From assembly GCF_000695255.1 (NCBI RefSeq), contig NZ_JMIB01000019.1:1-64000 (forward strand): 64,000 nt of DNA, read 5' to 3'. The notes under the pieces were generated by a model, which saw only the letters and a list, made by a program, of their open reading frames with translations, did not search any database and was not told where the DNA came from. Source of the DNA: Photobacterium galatheae. GTDB taxonomy: Bacteria > Pseudomonadota > Gammaproteobacteria > Enterobacterales > Vibrionaceae. Positions 17,983 through 26,330 of this stretch are shown in pieces. The position numbers were made by a program, and so were the translations under genes. Position 1 is the first letter of the stretch. Each line of letters begins with the position of its first letter.

Positions 17983-20146
17983 ACCGGGTGATCTGCTGCA
18001 GCCACTCCACGAGCAACCTGCCACATCGGGCTCACTTGGGGCATCTTCCGTCGACCTTTCCACCATTCGTCGCCTGCTCATAGCCAACCGTGGAGAAATT
18101 GCCTGCCGCATAATCCAGACCGCGAAATGCATGGGCATCACCACCATTGCCGTTTACTCAGAAGCAGACCGGCATGCGAAACATGTCCGCATGGCCGACG
18201 AAGCATTTTGTATCGGGCCAGCACCGGCTCTGGATTCCTATCTGGCCATCGACAAGCTGATTGCCGCTGCCAAAGGCAGCCGCGCCGATGCGATTCACCC
18301 CGGCTATGGTTTCCTCTCCGAAAATGTCGCTTTCGCCAGAGCCTGCGCGCAAAACCAGCTTATTTTTGTGGGCCCCAGCCCGTCAGCCATGGCTGCAATG
18401 AGTTCAAAATCTGACGCCAAAACCATCATGGCAACAGCGGGTGTGCCGCTTTTACCTGGCTATCATGGCGACGAAGATAATCTTGAAAACCTCACCCGGG
18501 CGGCAGCCCAGATTGGCTACCCTGTGATACTGAAGCCGGCGCTGGGCGGTGGTGGAAAAGGGATGAAAATCGTCCGTCAGGAAAGCGAACTGACAGAAGC
18601 CATTCAGTCGGCCCGGCGTGAAGCAAAATCTGCGTTTGGTGACCAAACACTGTTGCTTGAAAAATACCTGACTGAACCGCGTCATATCGAAGTTCAGATT
18701 TTTGCCGATCGGCATGGCAATTGTGTGTATTTGTCGGATCGCGACTGCTCGGTACAGCGCCGCCATCAGAAAATTATCGAGGAAGCCCCGGCTCCCGGTC
18801 TCAGTGACCACCTGAGAAAAGCCATGGGTGAAGCGGCTGTACAGGCCGCACTTGCGATTCAGTACGTTGGTGCTGGCACCGTGGAGTTTCTCTATGACAG
18901 CACAAGTCAGGCTTACTACTTCATGGAAATGAACACGCGATTACAGGTTGAACATCCGGTCACAGAGATGATTACCGGTCAGGATTTAGTTCAATGGCAA
19001 ATTCGGGTTGCCGAAGGTCACCGCCTTCCGCTCGCGCAGCATGAAATCCAGCATCAGGGTCATGCGATTGAAGCCAGACTATACGCTGAAGATACCGAGC
19101 AAGGTTTTTTGCCCGCATCTGGCACCGTTCACTTCCTGAGAGAGCCGGTTTCAGAACATGCTCCTGCGTACCCGGCGCAACAAATTCGGACACGCGTCGA
19201 TAGCGGCATCACTGAGGGTGACACGGTCACGACATTCTATGATCCCATGCTGGCCAAAGTAATTGCCTGGAGCGAAGACAGACAGAGCGCCATTCTGCAG
19301 CTCAAAAAACTGTTGTCTGAATATCAACTCGGCGGTCTGGCGACCAACCTGAATTACCTGCAACGCATTCTCAGTCACGATGCTTTTGTGCAGGGCAAGC
19401 TCAGTACCCACTTTATTGAGCACTATCAGGATACATTATCCGCTGACTCCCCTGCTCAGTTTGACCTGAAAACGATCGCTAATGCGTCCATCGGTATCCC
19501 TGTCAATTCACTGCTCACTGCCGCCACATTGTGCTTTCAACAATCCGTTCAGAACCAATTGACGGGCTGGCGGCTCAACCAGTACAGTCAGCACAGCATC
19601 ACACTCTATGATCCACAAAACGAAAATCGCTTGTTCTCCTTTGAGAGCCGATCAGATCATCAGCTCCGGTTGAAGCAACTGACGATCGGAACAGACCCGT
19701 TTCCATTGACGCCGGTCCAAATCACGTTACTGGACCTGAACGCGCAAGGCTCTGTCGTGGACTGCGGCATTGAAATTCTTGGCGCTCGTCATCAGATCCG
19801 CCTGGTCCGGCTGACAGACTCCAACACCTTGTTGGCTTTCACCCAAGATGAGCAAAAAACGTATCAATTGCGTCCTAATTATGGCCATCATCAGACAGAT
19901 CATGAAGACAGCCCGGTTGCGCCACTCAACGGCATTGTGTCTGAAGTTTTGTGCCAGCCCGGTGAAACGGTTGAGAAAGATCAGGGGCTGGTTGTCATCG
20001 AAGCCATGAAAATGGAATATACCGTTCGCGCACCCCATGATGGCGAAGTTCTCTCGGTGCTGGTCGGTTATGGCGATCAGGTTCAGCATGGTCAGGAACT
20101 GGTTCAACTCAGTGCTGCCAGCGAAGCCCCCAGCCTTTCGGAGTAA
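17975..20146 (+). CDS. liuD: Methylcrotonyl-CoA carboxylase, biotin carboxylase/BCCP (alpha) subunit
   Basis: Biotin-dependent ATP-grasp subunit of 723 residues. The biotin carboxylase domain opens with RRLLIANRGEIACRII and contains HPGYGFLSENVAFA, the glycine-rich ATP loop PALGGGGKGMKIV, the segment RDCSVQRRHQKIIEEAPAP and MNTRLQVEHPVTE. The C-terminal biotinyl domain carries VVIEAMKMEYTVRAPHDGEV, with the biotinylated lysine in AMKM. The start at 17975 (MSKPGDLLQP) follows AAGGAG and overlaps liuC by 8 bp. The frame extends further upstream inside liuC but has no signal there. An unusual 25-30 residue polar segment precedes the conserved start of the domain. Confidence 0.95.
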   Translation: MSKPGDLLQPLHEQPATSGSLGASSVDLSTIRRLLIANRGEIACRIIQTAKCMGITTIAVYSEADRHAKHVRMADEAFCIGPAPALDSYLAIDKLIAAAKGSRADAIHPGYGFLSENVAFARACAQNQLIFVGPSPSAMAAMSSKSDAKTIMATAGVPLLPGYHGDEDNLENLTRAAAQIGYPVILKPALGGGGKGMKIVRQESELTEAIQSARREAKSAFGDQTLLLEKYLTEPRHIEVQIFADRHGNCVYLSDRDCSVQRRHQKIIEEAPAPGLSDHLRKAMGEAAVQAALAIQYVGAGTVEFLYDSTSQAYYFMEMNTRLQVEHPVTEMITGQDLVQWQIRVAEGHRLPLAQHEIQHQGHAIEARLYAEDTEQGFLPASGTVHFLREPVSEHAPAYPAQQIRTRVDSGITEGDTVTTFYDPMLAKVIAWSEDRQSAILQLKKLLSEYQLGGLATNLNYLQRILSHDAFVQGKLSTHFIEHYQDTLSADSPAQFDLKTIANASIGIPVNSLLTAATLCFQQSVQNQLTGWRLNQYSQHSITLYDPQNENRLFSFESRSDHQLRLKQLTIGTDPFPLTPVQITLLDLNAQGSVVDCGIEILGARHQIRLVRLTDSNTLLAFTQDEQKTYQLRPNYGHHQTDHEDSPVAPLNGIVSEVLCQPGETVEKDQGLVVIEAMKMEYTVRAPHDGEVLSVLVGYGDQVQHGQELVQLSAASEAPSLSE

Positions 20147-20152
20147 GCACAC

Positions 20153-21094
20153 ATGAAGAACGGCTTATTTACCGCGTCGGCATCATTTCCAAAACAGGTC
20201 AACATTGTTGAAGTTGGCCCGAGAGACGGCTTACAGAATGAACTCAGTGTCAGTACAGCCGATAAAGTGGCGCTGGTCGATCAGCTTTCGGCGACAGGGC
20301 TTCGTCATATTGAAACCAGCGCTTTTGTTTCGCCTAAATGGGTGCCGCAAATGGCTGACTCAGCTGACGTTTTTCAACAGATCACCCGCGTTCCTGGCGT
20401 GACCTACACAGCCCTGACGCCAAATCTGAAAGGGCTTGAACTGGCCATTGCGGCAGGCGCTGACGAAATTGCTGTTTTTGCTTCTGCGTCTGAAGGATTC
20501 AGCCAGCAGAATATCAACTGCAGCATTGCTGAAAGTCTGAAGCGCTTTGAACCTGTCTTACGTATCGCAAACGAAAACGGTATCGCTGTTCGTGGCTACC
20601 TGTCTTGCGTAACCGACTGCCCTTACGACGGGCCAACGCTTCCGGCACAAACCGCCCAGATAGCCAATGCCCTCTACCAGATGGGGTGCTATGAAATCTC
20701 ACTGGGCGACACCATTGGCAAGGCGACTCCCCTTCGGTTTGCGGCCATGCTTGAAGCTTGCATGAATGACTTGCCATTACAGGCACTGGCCGTACACTGC
20801 CACAATACCTGGGGACAGGCACTGGCAAATATCTATCAATCTCTGTTGATGGGAGTCTCAACGATTGATGCCAGCGTTGCAGGACTGGGCGGTTGCCCTT
20901 ATGCGCCGGGCGCAAGCGGGAATGTCGCAACGGAAGATGTGGTGTATTTATGTGAACAGTCTGGCATTCAAACCGGCATTGACCTCGACAAACTGGCTGA
21001 TGTCGGTGCAGCCATTTGCCAGCGTCTGGGCAAACAACCCAATTCAAATGCAGCGTTAGCAATCTTGGCCGCTCGAAGGCAGAAGCAGGCATAA
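20153..21094 (+). CDS. liuE: Hydroxymethylglutaryl-CoA lyase
   Basis: Cleaves HMG-CoA to acetyl-CoA and acetoacetate, the last step of leucine degradation in this cluster. The 313-residue TIM barrel has VEVGPRDGLQNE at the N-terminus, SAFVSPKWVPQMAD, the metal-binding AVHCHNTWGQALAN, and the catalytic-cysteine loop GLGGCPYAPGASGNVATEDVVYL. Length and motifs are complete. It starts 6 bp after liuD and ends immediately before a strong terminator. No acetoacetate-CoA transferase follows, so acetoacetate activation must be encoded elsewhere. Confidence 0.96.
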   Translation: MKNGLFTASASFPKQVNIVEVGPRDGLQNELSVSTADKVALVDQLSATGLRHIETSAFVSPKWVPQMADSADVFQQITRVPGVTYTALTPNLKGLELAIAAGADEIAVFASASEGFSQQNINCSIAESLKRFEPVLRIANENGIAVRGYLSCVTDCPYDGPTLPAQTAQIANALYQMGCYEISLGDTIGKATPLRFAAMLEACMNDLPLQALAVHCHNTWGQALANIYQSLLMGVSTIDASVAGLGGCPYAPGASGNVATEDVVYLCEQSGIQTGIDLDKLADVGAAICQRLGKQPNSNAALAILAARRQKQA

Positions 21095-21133
21095 AAAAAC
21101 GAGGTCAGTGCCCTCCCACTGACCTCGTTTTTT
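21093..21133. terminator. Bidirectional terminator closing the liu operon
   Basis: An 11-bp perfect stem, CGAGGTCAGTG (21100-21110) and CACTGACCTCG (21117-21127). It is preceded by seven A and followed by a T-run, so it can terminate transcription in both directions. It serves liuE from the left and the small minus-strand gene from the right. Confidence 0.93.
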
Positions 21134-21156
21134 CCTCTGAAACGCTGGTGATTCCG

Positions 21157-21432
21157 CTACTCGGAACGCAAGAACCGTTGCTCGGCTTCCAGCTCATTCA
21201 CAACACGCCATACCTTCTGCTCACGTCGTTGCTTAATGTCTGATGGCATGCCCAGTCCGGCTCCCCTCAGCGAATCGTCCGGGCCAACATATTCATCGAT
21301 ATGTTCATTAAACATGGCCCTGAATTCTTCCATCGTCGGCATGCAGTAATTGTCTTTTTCATAAGCTTCAAAAATGTGTTCAACTTTCAGTGAGATATCC
21401 CTTCTGATTCCATCAAAATCTGACATATCCAT
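21157..21432 (-). CDS. Conserved-looking small acidic hypothetical protein
   Basis: About 91 residues (MDMSDFDGIRRDIS...), charged and helix-rich, with no signal peptide or membrane segment. The C-terminal part, SDIKQRREQKVWRVVNELEAEQRFL, looks like an amphipathic helix. The frame is open to 21483, but GAGG upstream of the ATG at 21432 (or the ATG at 21426) supports the shorter start. It shares a bidirectional terminator with liuE. I do not recognise the family and claim no function. Confidence 0.55.
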   Translation of the reverse strand: MDMSDFDGIRRDISLKVEHIFEAYEKDNYCMPTMEEFRAMFNEHIDEYVGPDDSLRGAGLGMPSDIKQRREQKVWRVVNELEAEQRFLRSE

Positions 21433-21756
21433 CCTACACCTCACCATCACTAACCTATGCAGGGGTGCATAGATTTTCTTCACGGGTAAAGTGTAGCCGA
21501 GTTTTATGACACAAAAATTTAGCCATCACCGCAAAATTTTTGACAAATAATCCTCATTGAGGATAACTCTCCGTACCGCAAGCCTTTTCTTTCATTCCCG
21601 CACCATACCCCATGTAAACGATTTCAAAACTTGCTGCAAAATTTTAGATATGATTCAAATTTTTCGCTCAATGGATTCCAGAGCAAGCCCGCTTCAGCAT
21701 TACCTATACTGAACAGTAGAAGTATCCGTTTGTCAGCACCCGATCCGAGGACTTTT

Positions 21757-22803
21757 ATGAAGTGTCTGCATCGAACCGGTATCATTTTTTTAACCGCTAT
21801 CTACTGGCTAGGTGCACCAACCATCTGTATCGCAGACAACACCACACCCGTTGATCCATGGCAGTACCCGGAAGACGACGAAGACGACAAACTGTTACCA
21901 GCCTGGCTAGACACCACACAAACTTCCGTTTCTGAAACCATTACCGACGTGAGCACAGACATTGATCAATTCCTCAGCCTCAATGAGGAAGAAGAACCGA
22001 TGGTCAATGAAAGCTATCTGCGAATCAGACTGAAGCCCTACTACACGCACAGGGGCGACTTTGAGTTTGATTCCAGTATTGCACTCAGAATGGATCTTCC
22101 GCATGCGGAAAAAGACTGGAAACTGATCTTTGAAACCGACCCGGAAGATTACGAGAGCCTGGAAAATAAAGAACGGGGCATTGCCGATACAACCGGCACC
22201 GAAAACCGAGGTGCGATTGCAGGGGTGCGTCTCGAAAGCCGGAAATTCAGCGAATGGTACGCCGACTTTGATGTCGGCCTGAAACTTCGGCTCCCCTTAG
22301 ATCCCTTCACTCGTGCCCGATTCAGACGTGTGGATAAATTAGGTGCCGGGTGGACGAGCCTGGTCAGACAGGAGTTTTTTTATTACCACAGCAAAGGCCC
22401 CGGCACCCTGACATCTGCCGATTTTTATAACGCACTTGAACCAGCAGAACTGACCATTCTCCGAGTTGGCGCCAGTGCTCAGTTTCTGGATGATGACGAC
22501 AACTGGCAATTCGTTAACCTGGCCGAAATTTATGATCGAATCAGTAACCGCAACCTATTCACATACTCAATTGGCCTGAGTGCCAACAGTCGTCCCAACC
22601 TGTCCACAGAAAACGCCTGGATCTCGTTTAGCTGGCAGCGCAGATTACATAAGCACTGGCTCTATATGAAACTGACACCGTCTGTCAATTTTCAGAAAGA
22701 ATACGACTATAAAATCAATCCCGGCATTCTTGCTGAGATCGAGTTGTATTTCACCAAAAACAGACGCTTTAACCAACTCTACCGCAGCATTCCGAAACCG
22801 TGA
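21757..22803 (+). CDS. Predicted outer-membrane or periplasmic beta-rich protein
   Basis: 348 residues with a Sec signal peptide (MKCLHRTGIIFLTAIYWLG, cleavage near CIA-DN, about residue 27). An acidic linker rich in D and E follows (EDDEDDK). The rest consists of alternating-hydrophobicity strands rich in aromatic residues (YLRIRLKPYYTH, WYADFDVGLKLRLPL, FTYSIGLSANSRP, WLYMKLTPSVNF). This suggests a beta-barrel with about 10-12 strands. The ATG at 21757 has GAGG six bases upstream; the longer frame is rejected because the signal peptide begins here. Function unknown. It could be a small porin-like or envelope-assembly protein. Confidence 0.7.
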   Translation: MKCLHRTGIIFLTAIYWLGAPTICIADNTTPVDPWQYPEDDEDDKLLPAWLDTTQTSVSETITDVSTDIDQFLSLNEEEEPMVNESYLRIRLKPYYTHRGDFEFDSSIALRMDLPHAEKDWKLIFETDPEDYESLENKERGIADTTGTENRGAIAGVRLESRKFSEWYADFDVGLKLRLPLDPFTRARFRRVDKLGAGWTSLVRQEFFYYHSKGPGTLTSADFYNALEPAELTILRVGASAQFLDDDDNWQFVNLAEIYDRISNRNLFTYSIGLSANSRPNLSTENAWISFSWQRRLHKHWLYMKLTPSVNFQKEYDYKINPGILAEIELYFTKNRRFNQLYRSIPKP

Positions 22804-22830
22804 TTCGTCTATGACACCCAATCAATCTTG

Positions 22831-23376
22831 CTATGAAACCAAACAGCGCTCAAAGAACAAAACACCGGCCGGCGCATCTGCCGTCGCTTCCTCAAAACCC
22901 TGCTTTTGAAGCAGCCTGACTGACTGGGTATTCTCCGCTGCCACTCCGGCCAATAAAGTTGAAACAGGTTGTGTACGTCGACACCATTCAATCAGTCCAG
23001 CCAGACACTCACTGGCATAGCCCTGCCCCCAAAATGCTTCACCGAGCAGATAGCCCAGATGTGCCTTTTGAGTGCCCGCTTCTTCATACACATCAAGAAA
23101 CATGAAACCGATAATCTCTTGCGTGGCAGCTATCTGAATCAAGATAAAATGGCTTTCCTGCATCATTTCCTGCACCCACGCTTGGGCAGATTGTTCATTC
23201 TGAACCGATTGAAACTCAGGAGGAAGCGACTGCGTTACCTTCGGCGTGAGTAACCTCAAAGCTGCACGAACTAGGTCGACTTCCGACACCGACTGATTCA
23301 ATGCATTCGAGAGATGACTCACTCGCAACCGGAGTGTATAAAATTCACAGGTTTCAAAGCGCTCAACTGCTGCCAT
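22831..23376 (-). CDS. GNAT-family N-acetyltransferase (RimJ/RimL type)
   Basis: About 181 residues with the GNAT fold. Motif A/B, the acetyl-CoA pyrophosphate loop, reads LGYLLGEAFWGQGYASECLAGLIEW, with the Q/RxxGxG-like WGQGYA. It is followed by GVAAENTQSVRLLQKQGFEE, typical of ribosomal-protein-type acetyltransferases that act on N-termini or small molecules. An upstream ATG at 23385 is in frame, but its AAGGG is directly adjacent; the ATG at 23376 has better spacing. It is convergent with the preceding envelope gene. The substrate cannot be predicted. Confidence 0.82.
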   Translation of the reverse strand: MAAVERFETCEFYTLRLRVSHLSNALNQSVSEVDLVRAALRLLTPKVTQSLPPEFQSVQNEQSAQAWVQEMMQESHFILIQIAATQEIIGFMFLDVYEEAGTQKAHLGYLLGEAFWGQGYASECLAGLIEWCRRTQPVSTLLAGVAAENTQSVRLLQKQGFEEATADAPAGVLFFERCLVS

Positions 23377-23385
23377 CAAATTCAT

Positions 23386-24151
23386 CCCTTTTATGTCCTA
23401 AACAAGGCCATCATAACAGTGATGCCAGCACTCTGGTCAAATATACCCGTACTAAAGCGTCTGTCCATATAGAAGCACATAGAGGACAGCCACCATTAAT
23501 ACAGCCTTAACAGGCTACCCGGCTGAAGCGTCCGTACTAAAGCGTCTGTCCATATAGAGGACAGTCACCATTAACGAATTAACAGGACAATGAATTAACA
23601 GGACAGTCACCATTAATGAATTAACAGGACAGTCACCATTAATGCAGCCTTAACAGGCTACCCGGCTGAAGCGGCTTGTGAGCACAGTGGATCCATACAT
23701 TCCTTACCTCCTCTTCATCACTGTTATTGGAACAATTTTGCTCTCGCGCACAGATATGCAACAAACTTAAATACAACCAGAGAAGCATTATCTATTCGCA
23801 TCTATCATACCTAACGGGAGTGATCGGAAGGTTATCTTCATAAGTGTGGCTTAATTGCCAAAGGCGGTAGCGTGTTTGTAAATCGATTGGGGCCAAAGCA
23901 GACCAAGTGTTTTTGGGAATATTAGACTAAAAAGCAATTTATCATTTCAAATCATGAAGAGATTAGATTTTTTGATTAATCAAACTGAATCTTCACCCCA
24001 CTCAGAGATTTATTCAAAACATATGAACTGGATGGTTATCTCCACATAACATAAAATTCAACATTTATCATAAAGATCGCGGTCAAAACCATCAATATTT
24101 ATTGTTAAATATCATATCTCACTATCTTTTATCTTATTAAACGAGGTTTAT
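23386..24151. other. Gene-free AT-rich region with REP-like repeats in its left half
   Basis: The left part (23449-23673) is a compound repeat array annotated separately. From about 23680 to 24151 the DNA is AT-rich, has no long open frame and no recognisable RNA gene. It supplies the upstream region of the small secreted-protein gene. Confidence 0.5.
23449..23673. repeat. Compound REP-like array related to the RAYT repeats
   Basis: Two copies of a unit pairing ACTAAAGCGTCTGTCCATATAG with GGACAG(T/C)CACCATTAA lie at 23449-23500 and 23533-23574. The TTAACAGGACAGTCACCATT segment recurs in tandem between 23594 and 23642. The 30-bp block CAGCCTTAACAGGCTACCC... occurs at 23501-23530 and again at 23644-23673. 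CTGTCC and GGACAG arms face each other, so single strands can fold. Related copies surround the transposase gene at 25058-26014. Confidence 0.85.
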
Positions 24152-24490
24152 ATGAATAAAATAAAAAACTCTATCGCATTACTTCTTTTGTTTTCTTCCG
24201 GACATATTTTTGCGGCAGCGGGTTGTATTGGTCAAGTCTCAAAAGTTTGGGTAGAACAAGATGATGCATTGTACTTCAATATTAAACCTAGCAATGAATG
24301 TGTATGTAATTTTTCAGAAGGGATTGCAAAAGGATTTTCTGTTCCTGCAGATCAAGTAAATAAAGAAGAACAGTACTCTGCCCTGCTTGCAGCCTTTATG
24401 GCTGATATAGACGTTATGTCTTGGTTTGATTGGCGTGTCGAAGATGGAAGCCAAAGATGTATTAGTTGGAATATCTCTCTTAGTAAATAA
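24152..24490 (+). CDS. Small secreted cysteine-containing hypothetical protein
   Basis: 112 residues with a clear signal peptide (MNKIKNSIALLLLFSSGHIFAAA, cleavage near residue 22-23). The mature part is about 90 residues with four cysteines: two early (GCIG and CVC region) and one near the C-terminus (QRCISW). Disulfide bonding in the periplasm or outside is possible. GAGG precedes the ATG. Codon use is AT-rich relative to the operons to the left, consistent with an accessory gene. I do not recognise the family. Confidence 0.65.
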   Translation: MNKIKNSIALLLLFSSGHIFAAAGCIGQVSKVWVEQDDALYFNIKPSNECVCNFSEGIAKGFSVPADQVNKEEQYSALLAAFMADIDVMSWFDWRVEDGSQRCISWNISLSK

Positions 24491-24537
24491 AAATGAACCA
24501 TAGAACCTGTAAACCAGATCGTCATGGCCCTTTAGGA

Positions 24538-24560
24538 GCTTAAACTGCCTGTCCATGTAA
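24538..24560. repeat. Solitary half of the RAYT-associated repeat
   Basis: GCTTAAACTGCCTGTCCATG and following bases resemble the right arm of the repeat at 26200-26223 (ACTTAAAGTGTCTGTCCATG). It is a single unpaired arm located just before a bidirectional terminator. Confidence 0.6.
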
Positions 24561-24566
24561 TCGGTT

Positions 24567-24597
24567 GAAAAAGCAGCTTCCAAAAAGCTGCTTTTTC
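24567..24597. terminator. Bidirectional terminator
   Basis: Stem AAAAAGCAGCTT (24568-24579) and AAGCTGCTTTTT (24585-24596), with flanking G-C closure and A/T runs on both sides. It lies between the small secreted-protein gene (+) and the 42-aa gene (-), and can serve both. Confidence 0.88.
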
Positions 24598-24600
24598 AGA

Positions 24601-24729
24601 CTAATCACCTTTCTCGTGTTCATGTGGCTTTAACTTAGGGTGTTTTTTCTGGTTCTCAGGGCGAACACGCTGTCTTTTATCCGGTGTGCCGTCTTCGTTT
24701 TTTCTTTTCTGTCCAGGTTTAATTCCCAT
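24601..24729 (-). CDS. Small basic protein (42 aa)
   Basis: Open frame beginning MGIKPGQKRKNEDGTPDKRQ and ending HPKLKPHEHEKGD. It is extremely lysine-, arginine- and histidine-rich, without hydrophobic segments, so it is probably disordered in solution. A strong GGAGAGA ribosome-binding site precedes the ATG, and a terminator follows the stop within four bases. Both argue for a genuine gene despite the size. Its composition suggests nucleic-acid or ribosome association, but that is speculation. The family is not recognised with certainty. Confidence 0.65.
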   Translation of the reverse strand: MGIKPGQKRKNEDGTPDKRQRVRPENQKKHPKLKPHEHEKGD

Positions 24730-25057
24730 GTTCTCTCCTTATATGAGTCGGGATCTGCCCGCGACTAAACGTAGTCGATTAGTAATGAGTTAGACGTTCC
24801 GATAACAAAAAAATTGTCTTGCGTCACAAATCAACCAGCCAGCTAACCGGACAGTCACCTTTAATAACAGGACAGTCCACCTTAAGAAAAACACCACAGC
24901 CTTAACTGGCTGAAAATCGATTTGAGAATCACCTTAAGAGACGAATTAAAATATTTTTATATTCAGTAACAGACTTGATCTGACTGACATAGTTTTCGGG
25001 CGAGAGTAAGCATACACATCAATGTATGTATGGAGGGGCAAAGTCGATATGAAAAGT
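24730..25057. other. Intergenic region left of the transposase, containing RAYT repeats
   Basis: About 330 bp without a gene. It contains the repeat pair at 24848-24885 and a short AGCC-ttaact-GGCT hairpin near 24898-24911. The remainder is AT-rich and otherwise featureless. Confidence 0.5.
24848..24885. repeat. REP-like repeat pair left of the RAYT gene
   Basis: Two direct arms, GGACAGTCACCTTTAA and GGACAGTCCACCTTAAG, separated by a few bases. They match the arms found to the right of the transposase and in the 23.5-kb array. Confidence 0.8.
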
Positions 25058-26014
25058 CTACAGAATTTGTAAGCCGGTTCGTCGCTGTCGATTCAATTGA
25101 GGCAGTGCAGCTTCAATTGCAGCGGCTGAGCCAATCAGTGTGCCCTTTTCTATGGTTGTACAAAGGCTTAGCCATGAATTCGTTCCTAAACCGAGTCGTT
25201 CAAGAATTGGCAACCGTGTTGATTCGATATAGCCGCGTTGACCTGCTCTGATTTGCCGTCCGGTCCAGTCAACCAGCTCAAGATAATCCAGCAATCGAAA
25301 CGGGAGCCCATCCGGCATGTCATTTCTTGGATTTCCAGCGAAAGGAAAAAGAGAGGGTGCTGATGCCTCGTCTTTACGAAGCGATTTTATGCGTGTTTTC
25401 ACCGACGTAAAGTCGGATGTTTCTGGTGTTTCAGAAATACCTGCTCGTACCGGGTTCAAGTCAACGTACGCCATAGCGGCGGCCAATGCTTTTTCATCCA
25501 GCAGCGCCTGACTTTTGAAACGTCCTTCCCAAAAGTGGCCTGTGCAGTCGTCTTCGCGATTGGCTTCGTTGGCGATGTATTGATTAAGTAGACGCATAAA
25601 CCAGCTGATGGAACAGAGTCTTTCCCGCCAGGTTTGGATGATTGTGAGGCATGCGTTTTTCTCGGCTTCAGTTGAAATTTCACCCTTTAGAAATCGCTGA
25701 ATCAACACTGGAGTTCGGTGTAAAGTAAGCCAACGTTGAATGACCTCGTGCTCTGAAAGGCGATGTGCTTTCTCAGTGTTGATATGCAGGACTAAATGAT
25801 AGTGATTACTCATAATTGCGTAGGCACAAACATCAATACAAAAGACTTGAGCAATCAGCTTTAATCGCTTTTCAACCCAGTCACGACGGTGTTCATAGCT
25901 AGTTTGAGTCAGCTCGTCATACCCACAAAGGTATGAACGGCGCACGCACCTGGAAACACAATGGTAATAGGGCGTTGCTTCGACACTAATGAGTTGGCTG
26001 CGTGCTGTGGTCAT
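25058..26014 (-). CDS. REP-associated tyrosine transposase (RAYT, IS200/IS605-like Y1)
   Basis: 318-residue Y1 transposase of the RAYT group. The HUH motif is H71-Y-H73 in IMSNHYHLVLH, and the catalytic tyrosine is probably Y146 in LLNQYIAN. The conserved GHFWEGRFKSQALLDEKALAAAMAYVDLNPVRAG segment follows. The N-terminal YYHCVSRCVRRSYLCG is the usual RAYT opening. These enzymes cleave and join single-stranded REP hairpins and are usually domesticated single-copy genes rather than parts of an IS. Repeats with GGACAG/CTGTCC arms flank it on both sides and probably are its substrates. The ribosome-binding site is weak. Confidence 0.92.
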   Translation of the reverse strand: MTTARSQLISVEATPYYHCVSRCVRRSYLCGYDELTQTSYEHRRDWVEKRLKLIAQVFCIDVCAYAIMSNHYHLVLHINTEKAHRLSEHEVIQRWLTLHRTPVLIQRFLKGEISTEAEKNACLTIIQTWRERLCSISWFMRLLNQYIANEANREDDCTGHFWEGRFKSQALLDEKALAAAMAYVDLNPVRAGISETPETSDFTSVKTRIKSLRKDEASAPSLFPFAGNPRNDMPDGLPFRLLDYLELVDWTGRQIRAGQRGYIESTRLPILERLGLGTNSWLSLCTTIEKGTLIGSAAAIEAALPQLNRQRRTGLQIL

Positions 26015-26330
26015 GGTTCTTGAATGAGTGATTACTGGATGAATGAACAGTATTTCAGTTTGGTTTTTGAGGAAAGGAATAAGTGATGAAGGCGAAAGAT
26101 CGGTCTTGAACTGATGAAAATGATAGAGGTATTTTTTTCTTAAGGTGCCTGTCCTGTAATCTCCATAGCAGTTAATGGGACAGTCACCCTTAATTATTGG
26201 AACTTAAAGTGTCTGTCCATGTAAGTTCATAACCCTGATGACTGTGCACTCGCTCGAAAACACAATCCTGTTCGTGTGCATATCGATTGAGATTCAATAC
26301 GTTGTTCCACAACAACCTGCCATTCATTTT
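26015..26330. other. Intergenic region right of the transposase
   Basis: About 316 bp holding the upstream region of the transposase gene and the REPIN-like repeat at 26140-26223. An open frame continuous with the phosphotransferase gene begins at 26238, but there is no ribosome-binding site and it starts beside the repeat. Confidence 0.5.
26140..26223. repeat. REPIN-like inverted repeat right of the RAYT gene
   Basis: TTAAGGTGCCTGTCC (26140-26154) faces GGGACAGTCACCCTTAA (26178-26193 region), giving a near-palindromic hairpin. A further arm, ACTTAAAGTGTCTGTCCATG, follows at 26202-26221. The arrangement, two inverted REP arms around a short spacer, is that of a REP doublet. Confidence 0.82.

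Noticed and set aside
25058-26014. A complete IS200/IS605 insertion sequence
   Set aside because: There is no TnpB/IscB partner and no IS-type end structure; the flanking repeats and protein type fit a resident RAYT instead.
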